Shown here in pieces: positions 17,697-25,139 of a stretch of DNA of 64,000 bases. Each line of letters opens with the position of its first letter. Position 1 is the first letter of the stretch. The notes below the pieces were generated by a model, which did no database searches, was not told the DNA's origin, and saw only the letters and a list, made by a program, of their open reading frames with translations. The stretch spans positions 248,001 to 312,000 of the forward strand of contig NZ_FOVZ01000001.1 in the NCBI RefSeq assembly GCF_900115295.1. Reading direction: 5' to 3'. Source of the stretch: Sphingomonas sp. OK281. Its GTDB lineage: Bacteria; Pseudomonadota; Alphaproteobacteria; Sphingomonadales; Sphingomonadaceae. The position numbers and the translations under genes were made by a program.

Positions 17697-18310
17697 GCGG
17701 TGGCTCCCGAGCGGTCCCAGAGGTTCGGCAGCACGGCGTTGGCATAGCCCGACACGAACCGCTTTGGGGTGCCCGCCGCATCATAGGTGGCGCGTTCGAC
17801 CGCGCCGATGTTGCTGCCGTAGAGGTGGATGCTGATCGATACGCGGTCGTCGAACGCGTTCGATACGCGGTGGATATCGCCGACCGAGGGCGAGACGGCC
17901 TCGACTTCCCCGGCTTCGAGCCGCTCGATCGCGCCGACCGCGTGCAAGCCGCCGTCCGGGTAGCGCGCGAACCGTTCGGACAGTTCGGCGCCGCGCAGCA
18001 CGCCGACGAGGCCCCAGACGCGGTGGTCGTGGATCGGCGTGGCCTGTCCCGGTCCCCAGACGAAGCTGACGACGGAAAACCGCTCGCGGCTGTCGCAGTG
18101 GAGTAGGTATTGCGAATAGTGATCCGGGTTTGGGGCGGCGTAGGCGTCCGGCAGCCAGTCGTCATGCGCGACGAGCCGGCCAAGCGCGGCGCTGCCTTCC
18201 TCCAGCAGCGAGCGTTCGTCGCGGGTGCGGTCGAGCAGCGTGCCGATGCCGGTGACGAAGTCGCGCAGGCGGTCGAGGCGTGGGCGGTCTTGTACGAGGG
18301 TCGCCATCAT
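17693..18310 (-). CDS. Cysteine dioxygenase family cupin
   Basis: Cupin of 205 aa in the cysteine/3-mercaptopropionate dioxygenase family. The iron ligands are visible as PIHDHRVWG (His94, His96) and GDIHRVSN (His147). The family oxidises a thiol to a sulfinate with O2. Bacterial members of this length often prefer 3-mercaptopropionate or other thiols over cysteine, and which applies cannot be told here. The start ATG at 18310 overlaps the ssuB stop (ATGA); a longer frame to 18535 is the shadow of ssuB. With rhodanese downstream it may oxidise a thiol, turning organic sulfur toward sulfite. Confidence 0.88.
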   Translation of the reverse strand: MMATLVQDRPRLDRLRDFVTGIGTLLDRTRDERSLLEEGSAALGRLVAHDDWLPDAYAAPNPDHYSQYLLHCDSRERFSVVSFVWGPGQATPIHDHRVWGLVGVLRGAELSERFARYPDGGLHAVGAIERLEAGEVEAVSPSVGDIHRVSNAFDDRVSISIHLYGSNIGAVERATYDAAGTPKRFVSGYANAVLPNLWDRSGATA

Positions 18311-19062
18311 TCGGCTTTCACGAAGGGCAGGGGCTCGTCCCGTTCCACCCCGAGCGCGCCCAGCAACCGCTCGCGCAACGCCGTCGCGATTCCGGTACGC
18401 TGACCGCGCGGGACCGAGATGCGTTCCTCGACGACGATCCGCCCGGCATCGAGCACCAGCACGCGGTCGGCCAGCGCGATCGCCTCGTCGACGTCGTGCG
18501 TCACCAGCAGCACGGCGGGCTTGTGCGTGCGCCACAGCGCCATCACGAGGCCGTGCATCTTCACCCGGGTCAGCGCGTCGAGTGCCGCGAACGGCTCGTC
18601 GAGCAACAGCAGTTTCGGTTCGCGGACCAGCGCGCGGGCGAGCGCCACACGCTGCGCCTCACCGCCCGACAGGGTCAGTGGCCAGACGTCGAGCCGGTGG
18701 CCAAGACCGACTTCACGCAGCGCCGCCTCTGCACGGTCGCGTACGTCCGGGCCCTTCAGTCCGAGCCCGACGTTGCGCCACACGCGCTTCCACGGCAGCA
18801 GCCGCGCATCCTGGAACACGACGGCGCGCGACGTGGGGATCGTCACGTCCTGCGCATCGGCGGCATCGAGTCCCGCGAGCGTCCGCAGCAACGTCGTCTT
18901 GCCCGACCCCGAACGACCGAGCAGCGCGACGAACTCGCCTTGGGCAATCTCGAGATGGAGATTGTCGAGGACGGTGTTGGCGCCGAAGCTGCGCGAGAAG
19001 CGCGTGAGCTTGACGACGGGTCGGACTGGCTGCGGCATCGGGATGATGTGCGAGATATTCAT
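18307..19062 (-). CDS. ssuB: Sulfonate ABC transporter ATP-binding protein
   Basis: ABC ATPase of 251 aa. It has Walker A GRSGSGKTT (49-57), signature LSGGEAQRVALARAL and Walker B LLLLDEPFAALD, followed by the H-loop VTHDVDEAIALADR. The SsuB/TauB subgroup is indicated by the partner permease and the LLPWKRVWRNVGLGLK Q-loop region. A GGAGG within the end of ssuC serves as its ribosome binding site. It starts one base after the ssuC stop and overlaps the dioxygenase by four bases, so the operon is tightly coupled. Confidence 0.94.
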   Translation of the reverse strand: MNISHIIPMPQPVRPVVKLTRFSRSFGANTVLDNLHLEIAQGEFVALLGRSGSGKTTLLRTLAGLDAADAQDVTIPTSRAVVFQDARLLPWKRVWRNVGLGLKGPDVRDRAEAALREVGLGHRLDVWPLTLSGGEAQRVALARALVREPKLLLLDEPFAALDALTRVKMHGLVMALWRTHKPAVLLVTHDVDEAIALADRVLVLDAGRIVVEERISVPRGQRTGIATALRERLLGALGVERDEPLPFVKAE

Positions 19063-19063
19063 T

Positions 19064-19864
19064 TCAGGCCTCCACGAGCTTGGGGCGCCACGCGAGCGCG
19101 CGGTCTTCGATCAGGCGCACGGACTGGTCGGCGGCGAGGCCAAGCCCGGCATAGACGAGCAGGCAGACGACGATGATGTCGGTCCGCATGAAATCGCGCG
19201 CGTTGTTGATCAAGAAGCCGAGACCCGCCGAGGCGTTGATCTGTTCGGCGACGACCAGGATCAGCACCGCGACCGAGAAGGCGTAGCGCAGGCCGACCAG
19301 CAGTTGCGGTAGCGCGGCGGGGAGGACGATGTCGGTGACGATCTGCGCGCGCGACAGGCCGAAGCTGCGCCCCGCGTCGATCAGCCGGACATCGACGCCG
19401 CGTATGCCGTTGTAGAGGTTGAGATAGACGGGAAACAGCGTCGCGAACGCGATCAGCGCGATCTTGGGCGTTTCGCCGATCCCGAACCAGACGATGAACA
19501 GCGGCGACAGCGCGAGCGCGGGCAAGGTCCGCAGCATTTGCACGGGCGAGTCGACCGCCGCTTCGCCCTCGCGGGTGAGACCGGCGACCAGGGCGAGGAC
19601 GATGCCGAGACTGACTCCGATCACGAGGCCCGCCGCCGCACGACCGAGCGATACGGCAAGGTTGGCGGGCAATTCCCCCGATACGATCATGCCCCACAGC
19701 GTGCCCAGCACCTGCGAAGGCGCTGCCAATGTACGGGTGGGGATCAGGCCGGTCCGGGACGCCGCTTCCCAGGCCAGCATGAGCGCTATCGGCGATACCC
19801 AGCGGCTACGCTGGAGCTTGCTCTGCCATGATCGGCTGGGGGATCGTTGGGACGTCTTCGCCAT
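19064..19864 (-). CDS. ssuC: Sulfonate ABC transporter permease
   Basis: Inner-membrane permease of 266 aa with about six hydrophobic helices and the cytoplasmic EAA-type loop (VDVRLIDAGRSFGLSRAQIVTDIVLPAALPQLLVG region). This is typical of SsuC/TauC. It is the first structural gene of the long minus-strand sulfur operon and lies 176 bp downstream of the co-oriented LysR gene, a gap large enough for its own promoter. The ribosome binding site is weak. It should form the channel with SsuB, fed by one or both binding proteins of the cluster. Confidence 0.93.
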   Translation of the reverse strand: MAKTSQRSPSRSWQSKLQRSRWVSPIALMLAWEAASRTGLIPTRTLAAPSQVLGTLWGMIVSGELPANLAVSLGRAAAGLVIGVSLGIVLALVAGLTREGEAAVDSPVQMLRTLPALALSPLFIVWFGIGETPKIALIAFATLFPVYLNLYNGIRGVDVRLIDAGRSFGLSRAQIVTDIVLPAALPQLLVGLRYAFSVAVLILVVAEQINASAGLGFLINNARDFMRTDIIVVCLLVYAGLGLAADQSVRLIEDRALAWRPKLVEA

Positions 19865-20040
19865 GGACAGCCTTTCGGACGCTCGTTTTCCGGAGCGCCT
19901 TCAATGCGTCTTCAATTCCCACTCGTTCAATAGAGAATGGCTTGCCAGCCTTATGAGCGTTGCAAATACGAGCCTAAAACCGCCTCAATCTCAGCAGGTT
20001 AGTCGACCGGGAAAGAAAGCCTTTGCGGCCGTGAAGAGCG

Positions 20041-20886
20041 TCAATCTGCGCTGGCTGATTCGACGATCGAACGAAAGACGACGTCGTGGAGCCGGTCGAG
20101 TACCGGATGTCGCGTGTCGTTGATGTGCAGGACATAGGCGACGCGGGGCAGCGCGGGGAGCCCGTCGTGGATCTCCGGATCGAGCCCCATCAAGGCGTCG
20201 GTGCGACAGGTTATACCGATCCCGCCGGTCACCGCCGCGCGCAGGGCCGACAGGCTCGGCGTCTCCAGGACGATCCGGTAGGGCCTGCCCGCCGCTTCCA
20301 GCGCGGCGATCGCAGCATCGCGGAACCTGCATGGCTTCTGGAGCACCGCCAGAGGCAGGATCGCGGCGGACATCAGGCGCGGATTGCCGAGCCAATGCAT
20401 GTCGGCGGTGGCGACGGCAGCCTTGTCGGTGTCCTCGCCGATGCACAGGACGATGTCGAGGCGGTCGGCCGCGAGCAGATCGAGCAGTTCGGCCGATCCT
20501 GCGACGCGAACGTCGAGCGAAGCGTTGGGGTTGCTGGATGCGAAAACCGACAAGACGCCGGACAACAACGTCTCCGCGAAATCCTGGACGAAGCCGATCC
20601 GCGCGGGGCCGGCGAGGCTGCCGTCGCCAAGTGCTGCCAGCGCACGATCGTTGACCGCGAGCAGGTCGCGCGCGTGCGGCAGGAACCGTTCGCCCTGCAC
20701 CGACAGGACGAGCCTGCGTCCTTCGCGGCGGAACAGCGCGACCTGGAGCAGTTCCTCCAGCCGTTTCATCTGCAGGCTGAGCGCGGACTGGCTGACGAAC
20801 ACGCGGTCCGCGGCGCGGAGCATCGAGCCGGCATCGACGATCGCGACGAAGCTGCGCACGACGTCGGTGGGAATGTTGACGGCCAT
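20041..20886 (-). CDS. LysR-family regulator of the sulfur cluster
   Basis: Regulator of 281 aa. The N-terminal winged helix-turn-helix has VVRSFVAIVDAGSMLRAADRVFVSQSALSLQMKRLEE (about 9-45). The C-terminal effector domain is of the type-2 periplasmic-binding fold (ARIGFVQDFAETLLSGVL onward). AGGA precedes ATG at 20886. It sits between the two arms, upstream of and co-directional with ssuC, and divergent from the plus-strand arm (207-bp gap). This position suits control of both, like CysB/Cbl/SsuR in other bacteria. The effector is unknown; it is not an obvious CysB orthologue, being shorter. Confidence 0.92.
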   Translation of the reverse strand: MAVNIPTDVVRSFVAIVDAGSMLRAADRVFVSQSALSLQMKRLEELLQVALFRREGRRLVLSVQGERFLPHARDLLAVNDRALAALGDGSLAGPARIGFVQDFAETLLSGVLSVFASSNPNASLDVRVAGSAELLDLLAADRLDIVLCIGEDTDKAAVATADMHWLGNPRLMSAAILPLAVLQKPCRFRDAAIAALEAAGRPYRIVLETPSLSALRAAVTGGIGITCRTDALMGLDPEIHDGLPALPRVAYVLHINDTRHPVLDRLHDVVFRSIVESASAD

Positions 20887-20953
20887 GATCGGTCCTAGAA
20901 GCCAGGCTCATATGCGTTAGCAGACAATCTACATTGATTCGATGGGAAATGAA

Positions 20954-20979
20954 GCGCTCCTTGCTGCGGGAAGGAGCGC
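20954..20979. other. Strong hairpin in the LysR/plus-arm intergenic region
   Basis: A perfect 9-bp inverted repeat (20954-20962 with 20971-20979, loop of 8) lies in the 207-bp gap between the LysR gene and the acyl-CoA-dehydrogenase-fold gene. No T tract follows. It could be a leader structure of the plus-strand arm or a regulator site. The same gap has AT-rich sequence near 20918-20945, where a LysR-type site and promoter would be expected, but I could not fix one. Confidence 0.4.
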
Positions 20980-21093
20980 AGCCTTGGTACATCCTAATTC
21001 CGGACCCGGATCGCAGCACGGCAGCCTTGCGCCGTGCGCGACCGATCGTCTTCACGTGAAGCCGGTCGACGACCTGGCCGGCATGGTCCTGCG

Positions 21094-22260
21094 ATGAGTG
21101 CGCAACTCCTCTCGATTGCGCCGCAGGGGCCGACGCTTGATCTGGATGCGATCCTGCCGGGCGTGACAGCCGCGTTCGCTGCAACCGCCGCACAGCATGA
21201 CCGCGCCGGCACGCTGCCGGTCGAGAACTTCGCGCTGCTGCACCGTCATGGCCTGCTCGCGCTGACCGCGCCACGCCGGCTTGGCGGTGGTGGCGGGGAT
21301 CTGGCGGAAGCGCGGCGCGTAATCGCAGCGGTCGCTCGCGGCGAACCGGCGACCGCGCTCGTCCTGACGATGCAGTATCTGTTTCATGCCGGGCTCGACG
21401 ATCGGTCCGGTTTCTCGGAGGCGCTGAAGACGCGTGTCGTCGGCGAGGCGTTGCGCGATGGTGCGCTGATCAATGCGCTGCGGGTGGAGCCGGATCTGGG
21501 CACGCCGGCGCGGGGCGGCCTTCCCGGCACGATCGCGCGGCGCACGGCCGAGGGCTGGCGGCTCGATGGTCGGAAGATCTTCTCGACCGGCTCGACCGCG
21601 CTGACCTGGATGGTGGTCTGGGCGCGTTCGGACGACGCCGAGCCGCTGGTCGGCGGCTGGCTGGTACGCGCCGACACGCCGGGCATTCGGATCGAGGAGA
21701 GCTGGGATCATCTCGGGCTGCGCGCGAGTGCCAGCCACGATGTGGTGTTCGAGGACGTTCTGGTGCCGTTCGATCAGGCGTTGGAGCCCGGGCCGGTCGG
21801 CAAGCAGCCGCCATATTCTGCGGCGTTCGCCAACTGGTCCGCGGTGCTGACGTCGGCGATCTATGACGCCGTCGCACGGAATGCGCGCGACTGGCTGGTC
21901 GGCTGGCTGATCGATCGCAAGCCGACCAATCTCGGCGCGTCGCTGTCGACCTTGCCGCGGTTCCAGGAGGTGGTCGGGACGATCGACGGATTGTTGTTGC
22001 AGAACCGGTTGTTGCTCGACGCGGGTACGAGCGGCGCGACGAGCGGGCTGGAGGCGGGGCTGGTCAAGCACCTCGTCACCGAGAACGCGATCGCCGCGGT
22101 CGAGAAGGCGATCGCAGTCACCGGGAATGCCGGGCTGACGCGGCACAACCCTTTGGAGAGGCACTTACGCGACGTGTTGTGCGGTCGCATCCATACGCCG
22201 CAGGGCGATGTCGTGCTGGGCAGCACCGGTCGCGCGGCGTTCGCGGAGCGTGGCGCGTGA
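21094..22260 (+). CDS. Acyl-CoA-dehydrogenase-fold flavoprotein (SfnB/DszC-like)
   Basis: Protein of 388 aa with the acyl-CoA dehydrogenase fold: helical N-domain (LLALTAPRRLGGGGGDLAEARRVI), middle beta-domain (GRKIFSTGSTALTWMVVWARSDD), then DHLGLRASASHDVVFEDV and a C-terminal helical domain. Sulfur-cluster members of this fold (SfnB, DszC) act as reduced-flavin monooxygenases or desulfurising oxidoreductases rather than on CoA esters. The start at 21094 has only a weak ribosome binding site; an upstream in-frame start at 21034 is possible. It heads the plus-strand arm, overlaps the next gene by GTGA and faces the LysR regulator. The substrate is unknown. Confidence 0.85.
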   Translation: MSAQLLSIAPQGPTLDLDAILPGVTAAFAATAAQHDRAGTLPVENFALLHRHGLLALTAPRRLGGGGGDLAEARRVIAAVARGEPATALVLTMQYLFHAGLDDRSGFSEALKTRVVGEALRDGALINALRVEPDLGTPARGGLPGTIARRTAEGWRLDGRKIFSTGSTALTWMVVWARSDDAEPLVGGWLVRADTPGIRIEESWDHLGLRASASHDVVFEDVLVPFDQALEPGPVGKQPPYSAAFANWSAVLTSAIYDAVARNARDWLVGWLIDRKPTNLGASLSTLPRFQEVVGTIDGLLLQNRLLLDAGTSGATSGLEAGLVKHLVTENAIAAVEKAIAVTGNAGLTRHNPLERHLRDVLCGRIHTPQGDVVLGSTGRAAFAERGA

Positions 22261-23195
22261 CGCGTGTGCAGGTCGCCAGCCAGCTGCCGGCACTCTTCAA
22301 CGACGCCTTTGCAGCCTCCTCCCAAGCCGCGGAGATCGTCAGCGTCGCGCCTGGATCGGCCGGGCTCGCGCACGGGCCCGAGGTGCTGATCGCCGCGCCG
22401 TTCCGTCGGCCGGGCGACGCGTTCCCGGCGCAACCCAAGGGCTGGCCGTTCGACCTGCGCTGGATCCAGCTCGTCTCGGTCGGCATCGATTTCTATCCGG
22501 ACTGGCTGTTCGAGGGGCCGGTGGTCACCACCGCACGCGGGGCGTCGGCGATCGCGCTGGCGGAGTTCGCGCTTGCCGCGATCCTGGCGGAGGCAAAACA
22601 TCTCCCCGACATCTGGATCAGCGACCGCAAGGACTGGGTGGCCAAGCCGCTCGCGACCGTCGCCGGCACCACGCTCGGCTTGATCGGGTTTGGGGCGATC
22701 GGCGAGGCGCTCGCACCGCGCGCGCAGGCGCTGGGGATGCGGGTGATCGCCACGCGCCGCTCGGACCTGCCGCTCGCAGCGGGTGTCGAGCGTGCCGATC
22801 CCGCGACGATCTTCGCGCAGGCCGACCACGTCGTGCTCGCTGCGCCCGCGACCGCACAGACCGAGCGGATGGTCGACGCGAAACTCCTGTCGCTCGCCAA
22901 GCCGAACCTGCACCTCATCAACATCGCGCGCGGCATCCTGATCGACGACGATGCGTTGCTCGCTGCGCTCGACGAAGGGCGGGTCGGGCGCGCGACGCTC
23001 GACGTCACCTACCCGGAGCCGCTGACCGCCGGGCACCGCTTCTACACGCACCCCCGCATCCGCCTGTCGCCGCATACCAGCGTCCACACGACCGAGACGC
23101 GCCGCAATCTTTCGCTGAGTTTCGCCGCCAATCTCGATCGCTTCCGCCGCGGGCAACCGCTCGACGGCGTGGTCGATCGTGCCCGCGGCTATTGA
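22257..23195 (+). CDS. D-2-hydroxyacid dehydrogenase, NAD-binding
   Basis: Protein of 312 aa with the Rossmann motif GFGAIGE (144-150) and the catalytic triad expected for the family: Arg225 in INIARG, Glu254 in YPEP and His273 in SPHTS. It interconverts a 2-keto acid and a D-2-hydroxy acid with NAD(P)H. The start is GTG at 22257, overlapping the previous stop (GTGA), without a good Shine-Dalgarno of its own, implying translational coupling. The role in the sulfur arm is unclear; a sulfur-containing keto or hydroxy acid left after oxygenation is one possibility. Confidence 0.85.
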   Translation: MTRVQVASQLPALFNDAFAASSQAAEIVSVAPGSAGLAHGPEVLIAAPFRRPGDAFPAQPKGWPFDLRWIQLVSVGIDFYPDWLFEGPVVTTARGASAIALAEFALAAILAEAKHLPDIWISDRKDWVAKPLATVAGTTLGLIGFGAIGEALAPRAQALGMRVIATRRSDLPLAAGVERADPATIFAQADHVVLAAPATAQTERMVDAKLLSLAKPNLHLINIARGILIDDDALLAALDEGRVGRATLDVTYPEPLTAGHRFYTHPRIRLSPHTSVHTTETRRNLSLSFAANLDRFRRGQPLDGVVDRARGY

Positions 23196-23206
23196 GGAGA
23201 CCGACG

Positions 23207-24043
23207 ATGACCAACCCGCTTCCCCTGCGGCGCAAGGAGCCGGCCGAGACTGCGATCGTCGAGGCGCTGTTGCCCGAGTTCGGATCGTCCGTGATCCCGG
23301 TCCACGCGGATCCCGCGGTCGAGCGGCTGTATCGCAAACAGCGTCTCGCCGCCGCGTACCGGCTGTTCGGGCGCAACGGCTACGATATGGGCGGGGCGGG
23401 GCACATCACGGTGCGCGATCCCGAATGGCCCGATCATTTCTGGGTCAACCCGTTCGGCGTGCATTTCGGCAGGATCAAGGTGTCTCACCTGATGCTCGTC
23501 AGTCACGAAGGCGTGGTCGTCGAGCCACCCAAGGGCGTGCCCGCGCGTCTCAACCGCGCGGCGTTCGCGATCCATTCGGAGCTGCACAAGGCCCGGCCCG
23601 ACGTGATCGCGGCGGCGCATTCGCATTCGCTGTACGGCAAGGCCTGGTCGTCGCTCGGCCGGCTGCTCGATCCGCTGACACAGGATTCGGCGGCCTTCTA
23701 CGACGATCACGCGCTGTTCGAGGAGTATAGCGGGGTCGTGCTCGATGCGAGCGAGGGCGAGAAGATCGCGAAGACGCTCGGCCACCGCAAGGCGGTGATC
23801 CTCCAGAACCACGGCATCCTGACGGTCGGGCATTCGGTCGAGGCGGCGGTCTGGCGGTATCTCGCGATGGAGAATGCGTGCCAGGCGCAGTTGCTCGCCG
23901 AGGCTGCGGGCACGACCAAGCCGATGAGCGACGCGGTCGCGCGGCACACCGCGTCGCAGGTCGGCACGGAGGTCGGCGCACTCTGGGCGTTCCAGCCCTA
24001 TTGGGACGTGATCGTCTCGCAAGAACCGGACCTGCTCGATTGA
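23207..24043 (+). CDS. Class II aldolase/adducin family protein
   Basis: Protein of 278 aa with the class II aldolase fold. Metal-ligand histidines are visible in AAHSHSLYGKAWSSLG and in LQNHGILTVGHSVEAAVW; GAGHITVRDPEWPDHFWVNPFG is the N-terminal family block. Members are aldolases, epimerases or NovR-like non-haem-metal oxidative decarboxylases, and this longer, NovR-like form is often unassigned. GAGGAGA precedes ATG by 6 nt. It lies 11 bp after the 2-hydroxyacid dehydrogenase and overlaps the binding protein by TTGA. It probably cleaves or decarboxylates the hydroxy or keto acid handled by that neighbour. Confidence 0.85.
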   Translation: MTNPLPLRRKEPAETAIVEALLPEFGSSVIPVHADPAVERLYRKQRLAAAYRLFGRNGYDMGGAGHITVRDPEWPDHFWVNPFGVHFGRIKVSHLMLVSHEGVVVEPPKGVPARLNRAAFAIHSELHKARPDVIAAAHSHSLYGKAWSSLGRLLDPLTQDSAAFYDDHALFEEYSGVVLDASEGEKIAKTLGHRKAVILQNHGILTVGHSVEAAVWRYLAMENACQAQLLAEAAGTTKPMSDAVARHTASQVGTEVGALWAFQPYWDVIVSQEPDLLD

Positions 24044-25014
24044 GCCCGCTGGTTTCCCGCCGCGCGGTGATGGGGGGCGCGCTGGCCTTGTCGGCGTGCG
24101 GACGCGGGGGTTCCAAACCGGTCGCGCTGAAGGACGTCACGCTGCGCGTCGCCACCTACAAGGGCCAGATCGACTCGTTCTTCGCGCAGGCCGGCGAAGC
24201 GGCGCCGCCCTATACGGTGAGCAAGGCGCTGTTCGCGGGCGGCAACCAGATCGTCGAGGCGATCAACGCCGGCGCGATCGACTTCGGCGGGATGAGCGAG
24301 ATCCCGCCGATCTTCGCCGCCGCCGCGGACCCGCTGTTCCGGCTGATCGCGGTGCAGCAATACGACGTGAACAATCAGGTCGTGCTGGTGCCGGCTGGCT
24401 CGACCATCCACGATGCGGCGGGTTTGCGCGGCAAACGGATCGGCTATGTCCGTGCGACCACATCGCATTATATCCTGCTCCGCCTGCTCGACGAGGCGGG
24501 CCTCACGTTCGCGGACGTCGTGCCGATCGCGCTGTCGCCCTCGGACGGACTGACCGCGTTCCAGCAGGGACGGCTCGACGCATGGGTGATTTACGGCGTG
24601 CAGGGCAGCCTCGCCCGATCGACCGGCGCGCGCGTGCTCGCCACCGGCAAGGGGAGGTTGTCGGGCAATTACGTCGTCGCGGCATCAACCGCAGCGCTTG
24701 CGGACCCGCTCCGCGTCGAAGCCATCGGCGACTATCTCGGCAAGATCGCGCGGACCTTCGCCTGGTCGGTGGCCAACCCCGCGGCCTGGGCGGCGGCGCT
24801 CGCCAAGGATACGGGGGTGCCCGAAGCGATCTGGCTCCAGCAGTTTCGAGAGCGCAGTTCCGATCCGCGCATAGTGCCCGTCACCGATGCGGCGATCGCC
24901 TCGCAGCAACAGGTTGCGGACCGGTTCGCGACGGCAAAGGTGATTCCGGCGAAGGTGGATGTCCGTCCGCTCTGGTCGACCGCACTCAATGCACGGATCG
25001 GGAAGATATACTGA
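24040..25014 (+). CDS. ABC substrate-binding lipoprotein (SsuA/NMT1-like)
   Basis: Binding protein of 324 aa. A twin-arginine-containing leader (SRRAVMGGALALSAC) ends in a lipobox with Cys20, so it is a lipoprotein, unlike the helix-anchored SsuA-like protein of the other arm. The NMT1-type domain shows AGAIDFGGMSEIPPIFAAA, GKRIGYVRATTSHYILLRLL and RLDAWVIYGVQG. The start is taken as TTG at 24040, overlapping the aldolase stop; GTG or ATG codons 9-10 residues in would remove the arginines. No permease or ATPase gene accompanies it, so it probably serves SsuBC. Confidence 0.87.
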   Translation: MSPLVSRRAVMGGALALSACGRGGSKPVALKDVTLRVATYKGQIDSFFAQAGEAAPPYTVSKALFAGGNQIVEAINAGAIDFGGMSEIPPIFAAAADPLFRLIAVQQYDVNNQVVLVPAGSTIHDAAGLRGKRIGYVRATTSHYILLRLLDEAGLTFADVVPIALSPSDGLTAFQQGRLDAWVIYGVQGSLARSTGARVLATGKGRLSGNYVVAASTAALADPLRVEAIGDYLGKIARTFAWSVANPAAWAAALAKDTGVPEAIWLQQFRERSSDPRIVPVTDAAIASQQQVADRFATAKVIPAKVDVRPLWSTALNARIGKIY

Positions 25015-25026
25015 AGAACAGTCAAT

Positions 25027-25042
25027 GATACATATGTGTATC
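25027..25042. repeat. Short inverted repeat before a TonB receptor
   Basis: GATACA and TGTATC flank a 4-nt centre (25027-25042) in the 125-bp gap between the binding-protein gene and the TonB receptor. It may be a regulator site or a weak attenuator. No T run follows. Confidence 0.35.
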
Positions 25043-25084
25043 GACGAACAATCGGTAGTTTGAGACCGGATACCTAAAGCAACT

Positions 25085-25101
25085 CGTACGAATACCAGAT
25101 A
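25085..25101 (+). promoter_or_regulatory. Shared motif copy 1 (GAATAYCAGATA), TonB receptor promoter
   Basis: CGTACGAATACCAGATA, 39 bp before the TonB receptor start. It matches the reverse complement of a site before the GH29 gene at 15 of 17 positions, and its last 12 bases match a site before the aldo/keto reductase. It is a candidate operator tying this receptor to the fucose island. Confidence 0.5.
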
Positions 25102-25139
25102 GGCTCCATAGTTAAGCGACATAATAAGGGGTCGCATTG

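Noticed and set aside
19865..20040. A SAM or other sulfur-related riboswitch before the ssu operon
   Set aside because: Only a short CGCTC/GAGCG hairpin is visible. No conserved SAM-II or other riboswitch core could be recognised by eye here or at 14194-14310.
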